From Pampus argenteus (taxonomy: Eukaryota > Chordata > Actinopteri > Scombriformes > Stromateidae), in the NCBI GenBank assembly GCA_036937835.1, contig CM072877.1, positions 17,414,001 to 17,478,000 of the forward strand: a DNA stretch of 64,000 nt. Reading direction: 5' to 3'. The position numbers were made by a program, and so were the translations under genes. Below the pieces are notes generated by a model. That model was given only the letters and a program-made list of their open reading frames with translations. It made no database searches and had not been told where the DNA came from. Every line of letters starts with the position of its first letter. Positions within the stretch are counted from its first letter, which is position 1. This document shows, piece by piece, positions 13,066 through 26,743 of the stretch.

Positions 13066-13112
<47 letters not shown>
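13046..13112. repeat. compound (TG)n(CG)n(AG)n microsatellite
   Basis: GT repeats with interspersed CG units, passing into an AG run. Confidence 0.95.
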
Positions 13113-13613
13113 TGACATGTCAACTGTACACAGCCCCTGGAGGGACATCTCTACCATACACATCAATGCATCATAATGCATCAGCTATATACAAAACGAA
13201 TGACCACAGGTTATGTAGGTCAGACCAGAATGATGCAGCAGACATACAGAGAGAGGATGATGTCTCGTGGATGAACAAAAATAAATAAATAAACGTAATT
13301 AAGTGAAATGCAGCAGGACAAGCAAACCAAGACCGCAGAGAGAATATAGGAGAGCAAGAACGAGAGAGCTGGCAGTGGTTCTTTATGTTAGTATTTCTGT
13401 CATACGGTACCATCCTTTGTTTGCACATCACACACAACGTCTCTGCATGGTTCTTGTATTCATGTCAAAGCTAATTACAGGACAATACCGCCAGTTGCCA
13501 GATCAGTAGTTAGAGGACGGATCTGCGTCTCTGCAATGTGCTTTCCACCCTACTGGGTTGCCAGATTTATGAATGTCTTAATTACACTGTATAAGCTCGC
13601 AGCAATGCCTCAC

Positions 13614-13775
13614 CTTCTGCATGTCCTCAGATAATAGCGTCGCTAGGCTACGCATCTCCTCACTATGTTTGCCTTGAAGGTCAATGCAGCGTTTTCTCGC
13701 ATTCATATAAATGTTTGTTTTACTGTAGTTGTGTTGGATATAGTTGTTAAAGTGTGCACTGTGTTCTTGCACCAT
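13614..13775 (-). CDS. candidate exon of an unidentified minus-strand gene (up to 54 codons)
   Basis: An open frame from an ATG at 13775 to a strong donor (CAGAAG|GTGAGG) at 13614. It contains NARKRCIDLQGKHSEEMRSL and ends ATLLSEDMQK. The start is uncertain: the ATG at 13775, an internal ATG, or an acceptor after CTACAG that would begin the exon at 13722 are all possible. It ends in phase 0 and would continue directly into VQRRAKDLLTDKW of the candidate exon at 9199-9287, across a 4.3-kb intron, giving a charged, helical 82-residue stretch. Family not recognised. Confidence 0.33.
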
Positions 13776-14565
13776 TTGCCAAACGGAAAATGGATTTAAA
13801 GGAAAGTGGATTTATCAAGCTTCTTTTCTGTAATTGTTTTTTGTTTGCATGTTGGACTTTATTCGTGGATATTAGCATGTGTGTCTCTTTGCTGGAACCT
13901 TTAAAGTCCATTTAATACATTTCCACAGCATCAAAGGTCCCTTAAGGGTGAATAACATGATGATATTTCAGTACAAAAGGTCCAGAATGGGAGACATGAC
14001 ACCTTCACTATGTGACCACGCCCTTGGCAGAGACACTGGTGGAAGTCTTGATATAATGATTTCAACTGCTTCAGTTTTGTGGTTCGTAGTGATGTTTTTG
14101 TCATTATGGCCACTGTTTGATTGTAAGTCAGGTAGATTGGTCTCAAAATAAATGCATATTTCTCAGTTCAGTCATTCATAAATGCATGTTTTTCACTTTT
14201 TTTTGTTTTTTTGTATTGGCTCCTTTTTGAACGTCATTTTACTTCAGCTGGAGCTTCTACATTTTACAACAATCTTGCCAACTGTTGCAACTATCGGGCG
14301 GTTGAATGATCACAGCTGAAGTGATGTGATAGAAATGTGTCACACAAAAACGGGTCCGGGTCAGTTTGTGGTTAAATTTTCATCCCGGCCCAGATCAAAT
14401 TGATAGTCTGTATATATTCTCATGCACACATACACATGATTTAGTTAAATTCTCTCTGCAACTTATATCTCACTAGTTATTATTGTCTAGAAATTAGATT
14501 TGCAGGACACTGTGTTTCATACATAAATTGTTTAATCATACATCACAAGTGAAACCGGTTGAACA

Positions 14566-14620
14566 ACACACACACAAACACACACAAATACACAAACACA
14601 CACACACACAGACACACACA
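14566..14620. repeat. imperfect (CA)n microsatellite
   Basis: CA repeats with AA and TA interruptions. Confidence 0.92.
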
Positions 14621-16636
14621 AAATGAACATCCGGATGAGTAGACAAGAAAAAAAGTAAATTAGTATTCAAAGCTGGTCCAGGAAAACTTTGCCAGGCTGC
14701 TTGCAGTGATTTATGAGGGTGAAGATGTATGATTTGGTCTTGAGAGTAAAAACTGCCCTCACAGTTAAACAGTGATTTGAATGCGGCTCAGGATTCCTAC
14801 ATAAACATTATACACTAGCACTGTAGAGTTCAGTTAAACACTTTCAAAGCCCATCAAAAGGAGACATTCAGATTACAGTGATATATTTGCTTCTCTAGTA
14901 TGAGAGTCACAACTTGAAAGTGTAAGTTCCATCATCTTGAACACTGTGGTACCATAGAAACCAGAAGAAAAGAAATCCCTCCGTGTTGAAATAAAGATCA
15001 GCAGACACCACTGAACATCCTCAGCGTGTTGTATGACGATAATCTTTCTAACATCCAAAAAGAGGCTTTTATCTGCATGCTTGCGTTCTTATTTGCCAGC
15101 TATTCTTGACAGATGATGTCAGTGTATCTGCAGGTGACAGATACAAACACATGAACACCTGTACAATCGTAATGCAACGGTGCAACAGTTTGTTTTTTAC
15201 GGCAGTTGTCTGTGAGGTTATTGTAATGGATTGCATTGTATTTATAATGTGCACTAAATATGTTGTGCATCTTTCATCAAGCTGTGCACAAACCCTGGAA
15301 TTTTCTTCTTCTCCTCTTATATCAAGGTCTCCCTGTCTCTCTTTCTCTCTGTGTGTGTGGTTTTCATCTTTTTGTGCCGTATCTGAACTGTGCCCAGACA
15401 GGGGAATTCATCATCTTAATACACCGTGTATAAGCACTTGTTAAAAACCCCACACTGCATTTTTTTTTTTTTTTTTGATATTCATTATAGTTGTAATATT
15501 TCTGCTTTGGGAGCCTACGGCAACTTCTTCAGCCGGTCAAAGAGCATCATTGAACAGCGTATCTGGATCTCCCAGACATGAAAGTGATGGCTGTTGAGGA
15601 ATACTGTTTTAGCTGGAGGAGAGGTCCAGCACACACACAGCGTGTCTAACAGGAACTACTTACTGTATGATGATTTTTTTTTTTTTTAGACCATTTTGCA
15701 AGCATTAAAAAAAAAAAGAATTACAACAAAATCAATCGTCTGTAAAACATAAGCACAAGCATATATCAACTCACAATCTCACCGTAAACGAATCACTTCT
15801 TCAAGACACTATTAGTTGTGCATCACACACATTCATTCAAATGTTCATGTTTCATGTCTATGTGCCAGTTATTACATCATCATCAATTTTTTTGTACTAC
15901 ACCACATACATATTCATCCCTCACAGTCAGCTCACACATATTCACACAATTTCCAAAGCGCATTATACACACTCTATGGTGACATAAACACATACGGGTT
16001 ACACGGAAAGACTGCGGCTTGCATGTCGAAAAGCAATTTACTTTGACTTGTTTATCATCTCCAATGCTACACACGAACAGAACCGTACATACATACATTA
16101 AAAATGAAATGACTTTGCCTGCTTTGTGGATGATAATGATGCTGTTTAACTGTTTGCTTTGTCGATGCCCCAGGCAATGCAGTCCTCTGGGTTTGTGCAA
16201 GTGCCATTAATGCCAAGTAAATATCATCCAGAGGACAAAACACCCTTGGTACCAAATAGCTGCCTAACTTCTAACTTTTTTTTTGTTTTTTATGTTTTAT
16301 AAATACGTTAAAAATATAACACATGAAACTGATGTCAGGACTGTAAATGAATTGTGTGTTTAATATCATCTCTGCCAAGTCACACCAGACAAAAATACAC
16401 TTCTTTCTACACAAAAACACTTAATCCCGAGACCTATTCTGTCCTCATTCAGTGTTGCATCTCAGTTCTTACTGACTCGTAAATACGTTGCCACAACAAT
16501 CTAGCAAAATGTCAACACGCAACTTAATCGATTTCATGTGACCGGCGGAGCGGCTTAACTGCAGTTAACGTCTCATTTAAAGTTGTACCTGCATTGAGTG
16601 AAGAGCGGTTAAAAGGGATGGCTGAGCGGTTTCTAG

Positions 16637-16759
16637 CTAGTCCATCATGCAGAAGCACAGATTAATGTTTATCGCATGTGTCCGAAGACTCATGATCAGT
16701 TTGAGGGTAAAGTCAATAGGAGCCCAGTCTGCCACTTCTCCCTCCTTAAATATTGGGCC
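16637..16759 (-). CDS. candidate terminal exon of an unidentified minus-strand gene (40 codons plus stop)
   Basis: Begins after a strong acceptor (CTCTTCCCCTGCAG) and reads GPIFKEGEVADWAPIDFTLK, then a hydrophobic tail ending NINLCFCMMD and TAG. Neither of the other two frames is open throughout. It has no recognised homologue, and no preceding exon or polyadenylation signal could be tied to it. It may be a chance open frame behind a good acceptor. Confidence 0.22.
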   Translation of the reverse strand, partial: GPIFKEGEVADWAPIDFTLKLIMSLRTHAININLCFCMMD

Positions 16760-19700
16760 CTGCAGGGGAAGAGATCAATGACCAAACGTGAAGTAGGTGC
16801 ATGATCCAATTACCCCTGTGTAGCAGTAAGCATCCATCTTTCTAGTTGGCATGCGCACATTAACCCCCTCACGAAATCACACACTATGATGGTGACCCAA
16901 CTATTACAGTACACCATCAGTCTGATCCCCGCTTCCCCCAACCCTACATGCTACTACAGACAGCCAACTGTTCTCTCTACACATTCAACACTAAACAGCC
17001 AACAATGCTTCATATTAACTTGAGACAACATACAGTATATGTCACAATCTATATATCTACATCACATGCAAAAAGGGAAAATGTAGTAGCACCCGTGTGC
17101 CTGTAACTAATTCATTTTTCACCAACAAATGTCATTGGTATCATTTCTGTATCCTGCAGGCAATCTTGTGCAATGTAGCCATTGAAGCTATTTCTAGTAA
17201 TCAAAGCAGCAATGCAGATTTACAACACCTAATTTGCAGTATATAATAATAAAGAGCGACCAAAAAAAGGAAAAGAAATTGATTGATTTATTGGCACATT
17301 GTTATGGTTTTTTGTGCAGGTCGTTAATATCCTACATATAGTTTTCACCGGGCACACTGTGATTATAGAAGATATACTCATCTGGCTTGAGACGTCAAAC
17401 ACTTACGATTACTCTATAAAGTCACCGCCTCTCTGTTATTTCAGGAGGCTGCACAGTGAACAGAGTAAATCAACATAACACTGCAGAGCTGCTTTCTGAC
17501 AAGATGTATTTTGTTCATTTTACAGGGGGAAGTGGTGGGTCTCCTACTGACATCTTCATATAACGGTGCTGTCTGTGAACAGAGTGCCTGGCTGAGTTAG
17601 ATTTGTGTTGACAGATACGAGTGCACTGATGTGCAGTTGGCAGGGAGCAGATTTTATTATTATTTTTTTTTATATCTATTGCTTCAACTGGACACAGAGT
17701 AAATTAACACTACTTTATCTTGCCAAAAACACTCGCTATTCTCTTTTTTCGCGCTGTTGTAAATTTGATGTGAGATACGAGAACAAGACAACGAAGAATT
17801 GATTTTGATTGCGCGGTCAAAGCATGTAATATTAAACCTGACCAATAGTTTTCTGAATGAATCCGACACCGTACACTCAGCTCCTTCAGCTCCTTCAAAC
17901 TACACTGCTCATTTTGAAATCAAATTTCTAATGTCATTTGAACAACCATCTACAGGCTTCAATGGGATTCCTTTCTTTCTTTGATTTAGTTGCAATTCTA
18001 TTAAAAAGAAAAAAAAGATATTGTGTCTTTAAATGAATTTGAGCCATACTGCAGGGCAGATATCCCATCCAAACATCATTAGGTCTGAATCCCCCCCATC
18101 TATTCTAGGGAAAGCTAGCCAGGCAATGAATGAGTAATTTATATCACATTGGGCATCATTAGTGTTGCTCCTTTTTTGAGAAAAAAAAGTATTTTCCTCA
18201 AACTCTGCGAGCAAGAGAAAATGCAATAACTTCTGACAATTAAGGTGCCTTTCTCTTTTCTACTAAGGGTCTAATTTCAGTCTGTGAATAATTCATTATA
18301 GTAAATACGATGAATACCAATGTAAATGTGACACTCGTGTAATTGACTCTTATAAACCTGTCAAGATTTGCACAATTATAATGAAGGCAGACTTTACCGC
18401 CACAAATTCAGACTCATTTCAGACCGAATACTTTCTGGTGACTGTCCATTTAGAAGACTGAAAACACAACTATCAGGAGCAGATTTATAGGCTTCATAAG
18501 CATATAGCTGTAGCTAGTTAGTTCTTATAATACGGTTGTGAATATTAAGGAAAAATGTAAGATCACGCTGTTATTTCACACCAACGTAACCTTGTTTGGA
18601 TGCTAAAAACATACTTTGATAAGCAACACAGAGGTTGAGTTCATGCTTTATTGTTCCTATTATTTAAAAGGTATGTTTTACGTTTACAATTTACCGACGA
18701 TTAACTGGTGTGTTTGGCAAACGTACCGCAACTATCTCTGCTAGCATCAACTCCATTTGGGAATATCATATTGCACAGTGGATATGCCAGATATGCTAAA
18801 TTGTCCTAACATAACATCTAATCACCTGATTTAGCTCATGACATGATTTTTATGGCCGTGGAAGTCATACTGCTGTGTGTAGTAAGTTATCCAGGCATGA
18901 TAATGTTTGCAGTTTGTTGTTTAATTCATTCCTTACCAATGTGTAAGTGTATTTTAGGTAATGCTTTTCCTAAGACAGACAAATGGGGTGTGTGTGTGTG
19001 TGGTAAGAAAAGAGACAGAACAAGGATTTGCCTGCAGTGAAAGTGGACAGACTCCTCACTGCCTCGAGGTAACTTGTGATTTCCCTCTTTACTCTGCTGT
19101 GAAATGATGCAGCTTTCACCACAAGTAGTCTGGAAAGCTACGTTTCCCCCGCAGGAGGATACGCTTCCTTCATTAAGCTCATACGGGCTAATACAGGCTA
19201 GTTACATTACACAGGCAAAAGGTGTATATAATTGAACCGCAGTCAGTTGAATTGTAGTGCTAAGCATGAGCTAAAGATGTTAGGTCTGACATTAGCACCC
19301 TCAGGGGCTGTCTGGCTTTCTTACCAGAAGCTCCATCAACAGCAAACAGGATGGCAAAAAGAGCTGAACAGTAATAATAATATAAAGAAAAACTATTCAG
19401 ATGATACCAGGTTATTAGATACAGGCCTCCGACCTCGTTGCCAATCGTATTGTTGCCTTTTGACATTGCTGATCTGTTTTCACGTTATTGTCCGTAAGTT
19501 GTAAAAGTCGGTGCTTTTCCTGCAAAGCATTCTGAGCCAATTAGAGATCATTCGCTTCATAGCTCTCTAAAACCTTTATAACTCTTGATGCTGGGTGTCA
19601 GCCAGGGTCTGAGAGATTGTTTGTTCAGAAAATGAATGTGCTTCAGTTTTGTCTTGTGCAGAGAGAGAGAGAGACGATGCATGCTCAAAATGAGCTAAAG

Positions 19701-20248
19701 TGACACCTCAAAAAGCCTTTACTAGGCCATATACTATCCCCAGTTTGTTCTCTGGGCTCAGCAAAGTAACTTCACAGCATCAGCAGCTTGAGGATAACTT
19801 ACAAGAAACTCACTTTTTTTGAAATGTCGCTGCCATTCTTTTCCAGGTCAAGAAAAAACTGTCGGTGACGTTTCCCAGTCAGCTCGCTCTCATTGGTTGT
19901 TGCAGGTTTATACTCAGCATATCATCGCTGTTCCTTTCACACAAGTCGTAAATATCAAATCCAGTAATGTTAAAATCGGACCCAAAATCCGCCCAGTTAT
20001 CCTCTAGTGTGGCACCAGTATAAGGTGTGAACTTATTGACACTATCAGGACATACTAACCTCTATACAGACACATGTGTGCAGACAGAAAGGCTTATTGT
20101 CAACTTGTTTTTCTCTGTTTAGTATGATTTATCATAACCTTCTTCTAGTAGGATGACATAGCCTAACCGATGCCGGCTCTGTGTTTAAAGACTGATAACT
20201 AAGAGCGAAGCCTTGCTCTTTGGCTGAGAGGGCTCACTGTAACTGTTG

Positions 20249-20274
20249 ATGGTACTTGTGCCCACAAGTACCAT
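20249..20274. repeat. perfect 12-bp inverted repeat with a 2-nt spacer
   Basis: ATGGTACTTGTG at 20249-20260 is followed after CC by its exact reverse complement at 20263-20274. The element could form a hairpin or cruciform; its function is unknown. Confidence 0.85.
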
Positions 20275-20531
20275 ACGGCAAGCGTAAGAATACAACTCAG
20301 AAAGACGTCCTCTCTCTTATTATTAAGGTAATTTCCACAACATAAGGTGAGGACTTATTAAAAATAAATATCTGAGACATAAAAATACCTACCTCAGTTC
20401 ACCTGCAAATACAAAGAGAGAGGAAAGAACAACGGTCACGTACAAGTGGAGAAATAATGGAAAGCAGTGGAAACTCACAGTGAGTGATGGTATATAAAAG
20501 AGGAACAAGAGAAAGTCAGTGGTTGGTGGAA

Positions 20532-20551
20532 AATAATAATAATAATAATAA
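20532..20551. repeat. (AAT)n trinucleotide repeat
   Basis: Short run of ATA/AAT units. Confidence 0.85.
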
Positions 20552-22547
20552 AGTAAACAAATAGTCAGAGGGAAGCACAGAGTTTGCAACAGAAGAGAAG
20601 TGGGATTTAAATTCAGCAGAACAATAACTGTTCACTGAAAGATACAATGGGGGAGTCAGAGAGGGGGGAGGGTGATTGCACAAAGATAATGGGGGAGGAG
20701 AGGTGAGTGACAGGAGTAGATGGTGTCACCAGGAGCATCTCTCACCTTTTTTTTTCTCTGCATTTTCAAAAAGTGACAGACATGCACACAGAGAAATGAA
20801 GCCCCCTTCATGCCAAAGTCGATGCAGACACAGTGATGAAATCAAAAGCCACATGATGAGGTAAGAGCAAACAAACACAGCCTTCTCCTCATTACCTGGT
20901 TGATATTCTCATTGTCATCTTTTCCACATAATTCCAGCAACTAAAAGAACCAGTGGGTTTGTTTTGTTTTATAGCATTTTGGCTAAGTCAACATCATGTT
21001 CCAGAAAACAATTGTTTTCTGCTCAGTCAACTAAAAAAAAATCAACTTTCAGAGAGGTGAAACTGAGATATTTCATCAGTATGGACATCATGCTTATTTT
21101 TGTGTTCTTTTCTGTAATGCAGGAATACAAAGTTCTCCGTGGTGAATTATTTGAGCAAGGTCAGAAATAAAAAAAAAATAAAAAAAGATCATGTTTGTTT
21201 TTTGGTTGTTGTTTTTTTAATAGTTATTGCTCTCTGCCAGATCTGTGCATGACAACAATGGTCTTGGTTAAAGTTAGGAACAAGATACAGGAGGATAACT
21301 GGGCTAAATGTTCAAACTAAAATAACTAAATATTCTGTATTCAAGCTGCATTCACTGACACTTGTCACTTCCGGACACAATATTCAACATATTATCACCC
21401 TATGATGTTCTTATGGTTATCATTGTAGCAGTAGCAAATATTTGCTTATTTACACATCCAGCAGACGTAGTGCAGCATTAGCATTCATTTGTTGTGTGAC
21501 ACCTTTCACATCAGTCAACTATTTAAAGCTGCACATGAAAAGACTGTTTAGAAAATGTTTAAAAATCTTGATTTGTCAGATTGACCATGAACATTTTTTC
21601 AAGCAGCCCTGACTGATAACGTACAGCACCTTTTTTTTTAACAAAGTGCAATTAACTTCACAGTGATGGATTACCTATTACAAGCAATTTCTAATTTTCT
21701 CTCCGAGTTAATGAAGTTTCAAAATCTACTGAAATGAAACCAACAGCTGGAAACAAATGGCTGCCTGGAAGGAATGAAATCAATCTAAACGCCTCTGGTA
21801 TACTTTGGAAAATGGTCAATAGTGAATGTAAAGTGTGTAATTATTAGACTTAGACATACAAATCCACTGGTATGCTCTTTTAATTGACTAGTTCAGACAA
21901 TAAACAAATCTAGTGGGTGCCTGACGCTGTCTCTTTTCATTTTTTACTTGTTTTTTGTTGTTATTTTCTTGGTCTAAATCAGCATCTCTAATTAGGAGAA
22001 GGATTAGATGGTGAGGATAAAGTGTTATCATCAGCTTCTGTCTGCCATGCTTTTATTAGCTCTGCTGATCATCTTGGATCATGGAAGAGAAGGGAGACAG
22101 ATGTAAGTATTGATGGATTTAACACTGCCCCTGAGAAACTGGGGTGCGTAAGCAGGGTACAGCTAATACCAGCATACCAGCGCACAAATATGAGCACGTC
22201 GTTATGATCCTAAATATACAGTAGCCAGCTCTGGGATACCAGCCACATGGACGCCATCAGCACAGGAAGTTTACAACTCAGAGGTTTTATGACGTTTAGG
22301 AAGTTAGTGGGCAAAGTGTGATAGTCGCTGAATTGAAAATCTCTCACATCATATCATGACAAAATAAACAGCCTGCGGACACGAACCGTGACTCACTACC
22401 GGTACCGTGACTAGCCCCCGGCAGCTGTTTTGGCAAAGTCTCATGATCCAATGTCTCATGTTCAGTCACAGGTTTCATAGAGAGATTTTAATCCTTATGA
22501 AACATTGAGTTTCTTGGCCACACGCCTAAGGGAACACTGAGACACGG

Positions 22548-22548
<1 letters not shown>

Positions 22549-22606
<58 letters not shown>

Positions 22607-22666
22607 CGTGTGTGTGTGTGTGTGTGTGTGCGTGCGTGCGTGCGTGTGTGTGTGTGTGTGTGTGTG
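22549..22666. repeat. 118-bp compound (TG)n/(CGTG)n microsatellite
   Basis: Longest simple repeat in the window: alternating purine-pyrimidine with several CGTG units. Long open frames across it on both strands (Cys-Val and Thr-His repeats) are artefacts of the repeat. Confidence 0.98.
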
Positions 22667-24244
22667 GTGTTCTGCCTCTCCCCGTCTTTGTACATGTTTG
22701 TGCCATCGTGCTGCAATTCTGCCATCTGTCCTAGCTGAGAATCAGGTGCTGAATGCTTTGTGACTTGGCTTCCAGCTAATTCCGTGTTCCCCAGCCTCGT
22801 TCTCTCTCTCTCTGAGGCCAGTTTATGAGCCCGGTTGAAATGACAAGGATACTGGCACTGAGCTGTGCAGGTCCAATTTGCACCCTGAATCTGAAAGGAA
22901 TGTGTCCAGATGATGATCCTGCAAGTGTGTACTGTTACTACTACAATCTTTTCTGGTTGCTTTCAGTTTCTTTTGTAACGTATTTCTTTCCTATAGAAAC
23001 CAAATAATTGAAGCACAGGAAATGAATGCAAAGTGGCGCTCTATAGAGACTCAAAACAGCTGTTCAACTAATAAATAATTAACACAATAATATCAGCATC
23101 ATCATAATGTCTAGTTATACTATTAAAAAACATTATGAGCCTCTTGGTGCCAAATACAGTATTTTTCTTTCTGCATCCTAACCCATCCTGAGCTGGACAC
23201 TTGCAGTGTTATCACAGCACAACATCATTAATAATGCATCAACCAAGAGAGACCATGTGGGCCACAGTACAAAAGCTATTTGTGTGTTAAAGCAAATACA
23301 CTGCCTCGTCTTTTATTTACAGACGAAATTTCAACCACACAGCCGTTCTCATCCTTCAACATTTTGTTTGCCTACTGCTGCTGCTCTCGCAGGAATACAT
23401 GAGATGATAAATAACCTAAAGTAAAAGAGGTCATACAGACAGATGCAGGGAGAATGCAGATATTGACAACAATATGAAGCCTGTCCTGCATTTTTTACAA
23501 GCTTATCTTCAATGCAGATTTATAGTTCTGTCAGTGAATCACACCCACACTGTACGCTGCTCGGTTACTTACCGCCACCTACATATAAGACCCTGTTAGA
23601 GTTTATGGCTCCTGCAGCCAGTTGTCGGGTTGCATGGCAGCTTAGTTGCCTTCTCCGCTCTCTGTAATGAGTGATACGCCACCTCTCACCATGATCTATC
23701 GTAATAAATGACATCACACGGCCTACTCTCATTCCCTCTCGATCCAATTTCCTTCCTTCGTAACCCCAGGGTATCTGACTGCCGTGCATTTAATTCCCAC
23801 AGTCCTGTGCAAATCATTTCTCCTCCTTCATCTTCCCATTGACTCTGGCGTTAATGCGTGGATTCCAGCACATTGCATCAGGTAGTGTGGACATCATTGA
23901 GGAGAAGTAGCGACTTAGAGAAAGAGGAGGACGAGACGGAAGTGGATCTATGGGAGAAATGAAATGTGCCAACAAAGACAGATGGCTGATAGACATGCCT
24001 ATTTCCAGAGTCATGCATGACTAGCAGAACAGACTTTTTCTGCTATTATTATTGCTGTATACTCCAAGTGCAGTAGTGAATGAATCGCCTTTGACCCTCT
24101 GCCTTTTTTTCCGCGCTATTTTGTAGGCAATATTAAACCTGATCATGACACGAGAGGTTCTCAGATATATTTACTATATTTTGCAGCACATTGTTTCACA
24201 GATAGTTTGATGAGATGTTTCTGTCCGTTGAATATAAAATTACA

Positions 24245-24420
24245 TGGTTAGCTTAGCTTAGCATAGCATAAAATCTGGAAGCAGGGGGACACTGTTAGCC
24301 TCTGTCCAAAGGTGAGAAATCCACCTCCTAGCTACTAAAGCTCATCCATGTACAGATAATGTACAGATAGTGTCTAGTTTAATCTGTACAAAAACCAAAA
24401 TGAAAATTAATTGGAAAACT
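24245..24420 (+). repeat. diverged teleost interspersed repeat fragment
   Basis: Contains the TTAGCTTAGCTTAGCATA motif followed by CTGGAAGCAGGGGGACA and CTGTCCAAAGGTGA. I know this wording from an abundant dispersed repeat of percomorph fish genomes. Class not determined. Confidence 0.5.
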
Positions 24421-25145
24421 ATCTGCAGCTCATATGTCTTCACAAGACAGACTGTCACATTAGTCCCCACAAGTACTGCTAAACCTAACATCCACACACA
24501 TGCAAGAAGGCAATACATATTCTCAATTACTGAGCATATTTTCTTTACACTAGATGTACTGCAATTCTCCCCAATTCTTGCAATCCTCACACTCCTTTGA
24601 TAGTTGATGCTATGCGTGACGATTTGCAGAGGACGGACCTCAAGATAGACCGCTGTGATGTCTGAGAGCCCGCCGTCAAAATGCACCATGGTCACGTCCT
24701 TCACTCTCAGAGCTCAAACTGGGTTTAATTCCACCCTGTCAGCAGTTGCACCACAGCAAGAGCTGCAGCTACTGGCTACCGCAGCGGCTCCCATAATGAT
24801 CCAACTGACTGCTGCAGGGTTTTGCTCTCATCAAAGCTAATACAGAATCCCACCACTGAACACAGACACAGCGTGTAGAGGAGGCTTGACAGCTGTGAAG
24901 GAACATGATGTCTAGAAATACATATCTAGATTGTTTGTTAACTTCAATCAGCAATTCTTAGACAGGCTGAATCCTGCAAATTGGAGAGTTTGTATTGTGA
25001 AGACTTAAAGGTGTCATGGTAACATTTTGTCCCCAGGTTTTTTTCTCCAAACTAGGCCACAATGTAATTAGTATTCACAGCAGACAATCTGTTATTTTTT
25101 ATTTATTTATTTTTGTCCTCAGAGGCCGTGCGTCTCACCTACACT

Positions 25146-25170
25146 ACACACACACACACACACACACACA
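25146..25170. repeat. (CA)n microsatellite
   Basis: Uninterrupted CA run. Confidence 0.9.
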
Positions 25171-26695
25171 TTTATCACTTCACCTTGAATTGCTATTACA
25201 AATGCAGTAGGTTCATGTGTTTTGAGTTTTCAGCTATTAGAGCTGTTTCTGGGTGAGACTATAGTTGCCAGCTGCACACCTGTGCTGCCAGTCAGTAGTA
25301 GCTGCATGTCAGACAAGCACGGCTGCACCTTTGTCTGACGTTCACCTGAATTGAACAGTTAGTGACAACAACAAATGGTGAGGATGGGTGGAGAAGCACG
25401 GAGAAGCGTCTGGGGGTTCGGTGACAGCCTGCCACTCGATATGACAAATGAGTGGTCAACTGGTATTACTAGTTTAATGTTTAACACTATAATTAGTTAA
25501 GGAAACGCATGTTCTCATGAGACTCATTCCCCTTTATATCATAATGAAGTTACGGTCTGAAAAGTGGAGATTTTTTTTATATGTGACGATTTGTGTTTGC
25601 AATAAAGCGAAAAACGAAAAAGGAAAAGGAAGCGGGGAAGAAATCTGTCATCTTGATTCATCATTTATGGAATAAATGTATTCACTAAGATTTGTGCCTG
25701 CGTGAGTGAAAGAGGCAGAGAGAGAAAAAGAAACCGAGAAAGGCAGTTATTTGTAAAAAAAATGGCATACCTTAATTAATAAAGTAGGATTAAGAGATGA
25801 TGAGATTCAGATAGAGTTACTATAAAAGCAGGAGATTGAACTGAAAGAGAAATGAAAATGGAACCAAATCAATTTAGTGCAAAGTAGTACATTAAAGAAT
25901 CTGAATCTCACTGTGCCCGAGGTGCATTTATCTTATTTCTCTCTAAAAATCAAAAGATTGATATTCAAATTTTCTGGGATCTGACACCGATCTGAAAATT
26001 ACCCAGTCTCAAAGTACCTCCAAGTATATCACATATATATTTTCTTCTTAAAACCTGCACAAAAGAAAATAAATTTAAACCTGTGATTTATTCACCGCAG
26101 TCGATTTCTGACAATCACTTCTGCAGGTGCGCCGCTGTACACCTGCTGGAAGTCATACACTCACTCATAGACTTTACAGAAATACATTAAACAGCTTGTC
26201 ACGCCACACTGTTGCCTTGATGAATGTCATATATACTGTTGAACAGCATGTATTCATCTGCTTTTATCATATTGTCTTTTTTTTCTTTTTAAGATTGTCT
26301 TATTCCTTTGGATGACTGAGTACATTTAAACGTGATATTACATCATGGACACAACATCTTGATGGCCTGAGGTAAAAAGTAGTTGCTGGTCGGTCCCAAG
26401 TAATCCCTGTTCCTCCTCTTTGTGCAGGCCTCAGATTTTCTGAATGCTAATTTAATTAAGCACCTCAATTAAGGAATATGAAACATATGAAAGGATAAAC
26501 TGAAACAAAGAAGGTCTTAAAACTAAAGCCCTCAATGCTCATAATTTTGCCTCAAACAAAACATCAACAGTTGTGTCTGTATCTTCAGCAGGAAGCCAAA
26601 CACGTCCTCTGCAAAGGTTGCGCTTTGTCATTAATGCTGATTGTGATTTTCATGGACAGAATCTCAAGGTATAAGGGGTGTGGGGAGGAACCTAT

Positions 26696-26743
26696 GCACC
26701 TCCAGATGCACCTCCAGGTGTACCTTCAGGTGCACGTACAGGT
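26696..26743 (+). repeat. four tandem 12-bp units
   Basis: Consensus GCACCTCCAGGT repeated four times with 0-4 changes per unit; followed by a poly-A run at 26762. Confidence 0.8.

Noticed and set aside
20389..20589. Minus-strand pyrimidine-rich tract ending TTTGCAG followed within 10 nt by a GTAGGT donor-like site
   Set aside because: A 10-nt micro-exon cannot be supported without transcript data.
22488..22763. Cys-Val and Thr-His repeat open frames
   Set aside because: Products of the (TG)n microsatellite, not genes.
23570..23789. Minus-strand segment ending in a good donor (GGCG|GTAAGT), reading GAINSNRVLYVGG
   Set aside because: The acceptor is ambiguous and no partner exon was found. 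It looks slightly kelch-like but is too short to support.
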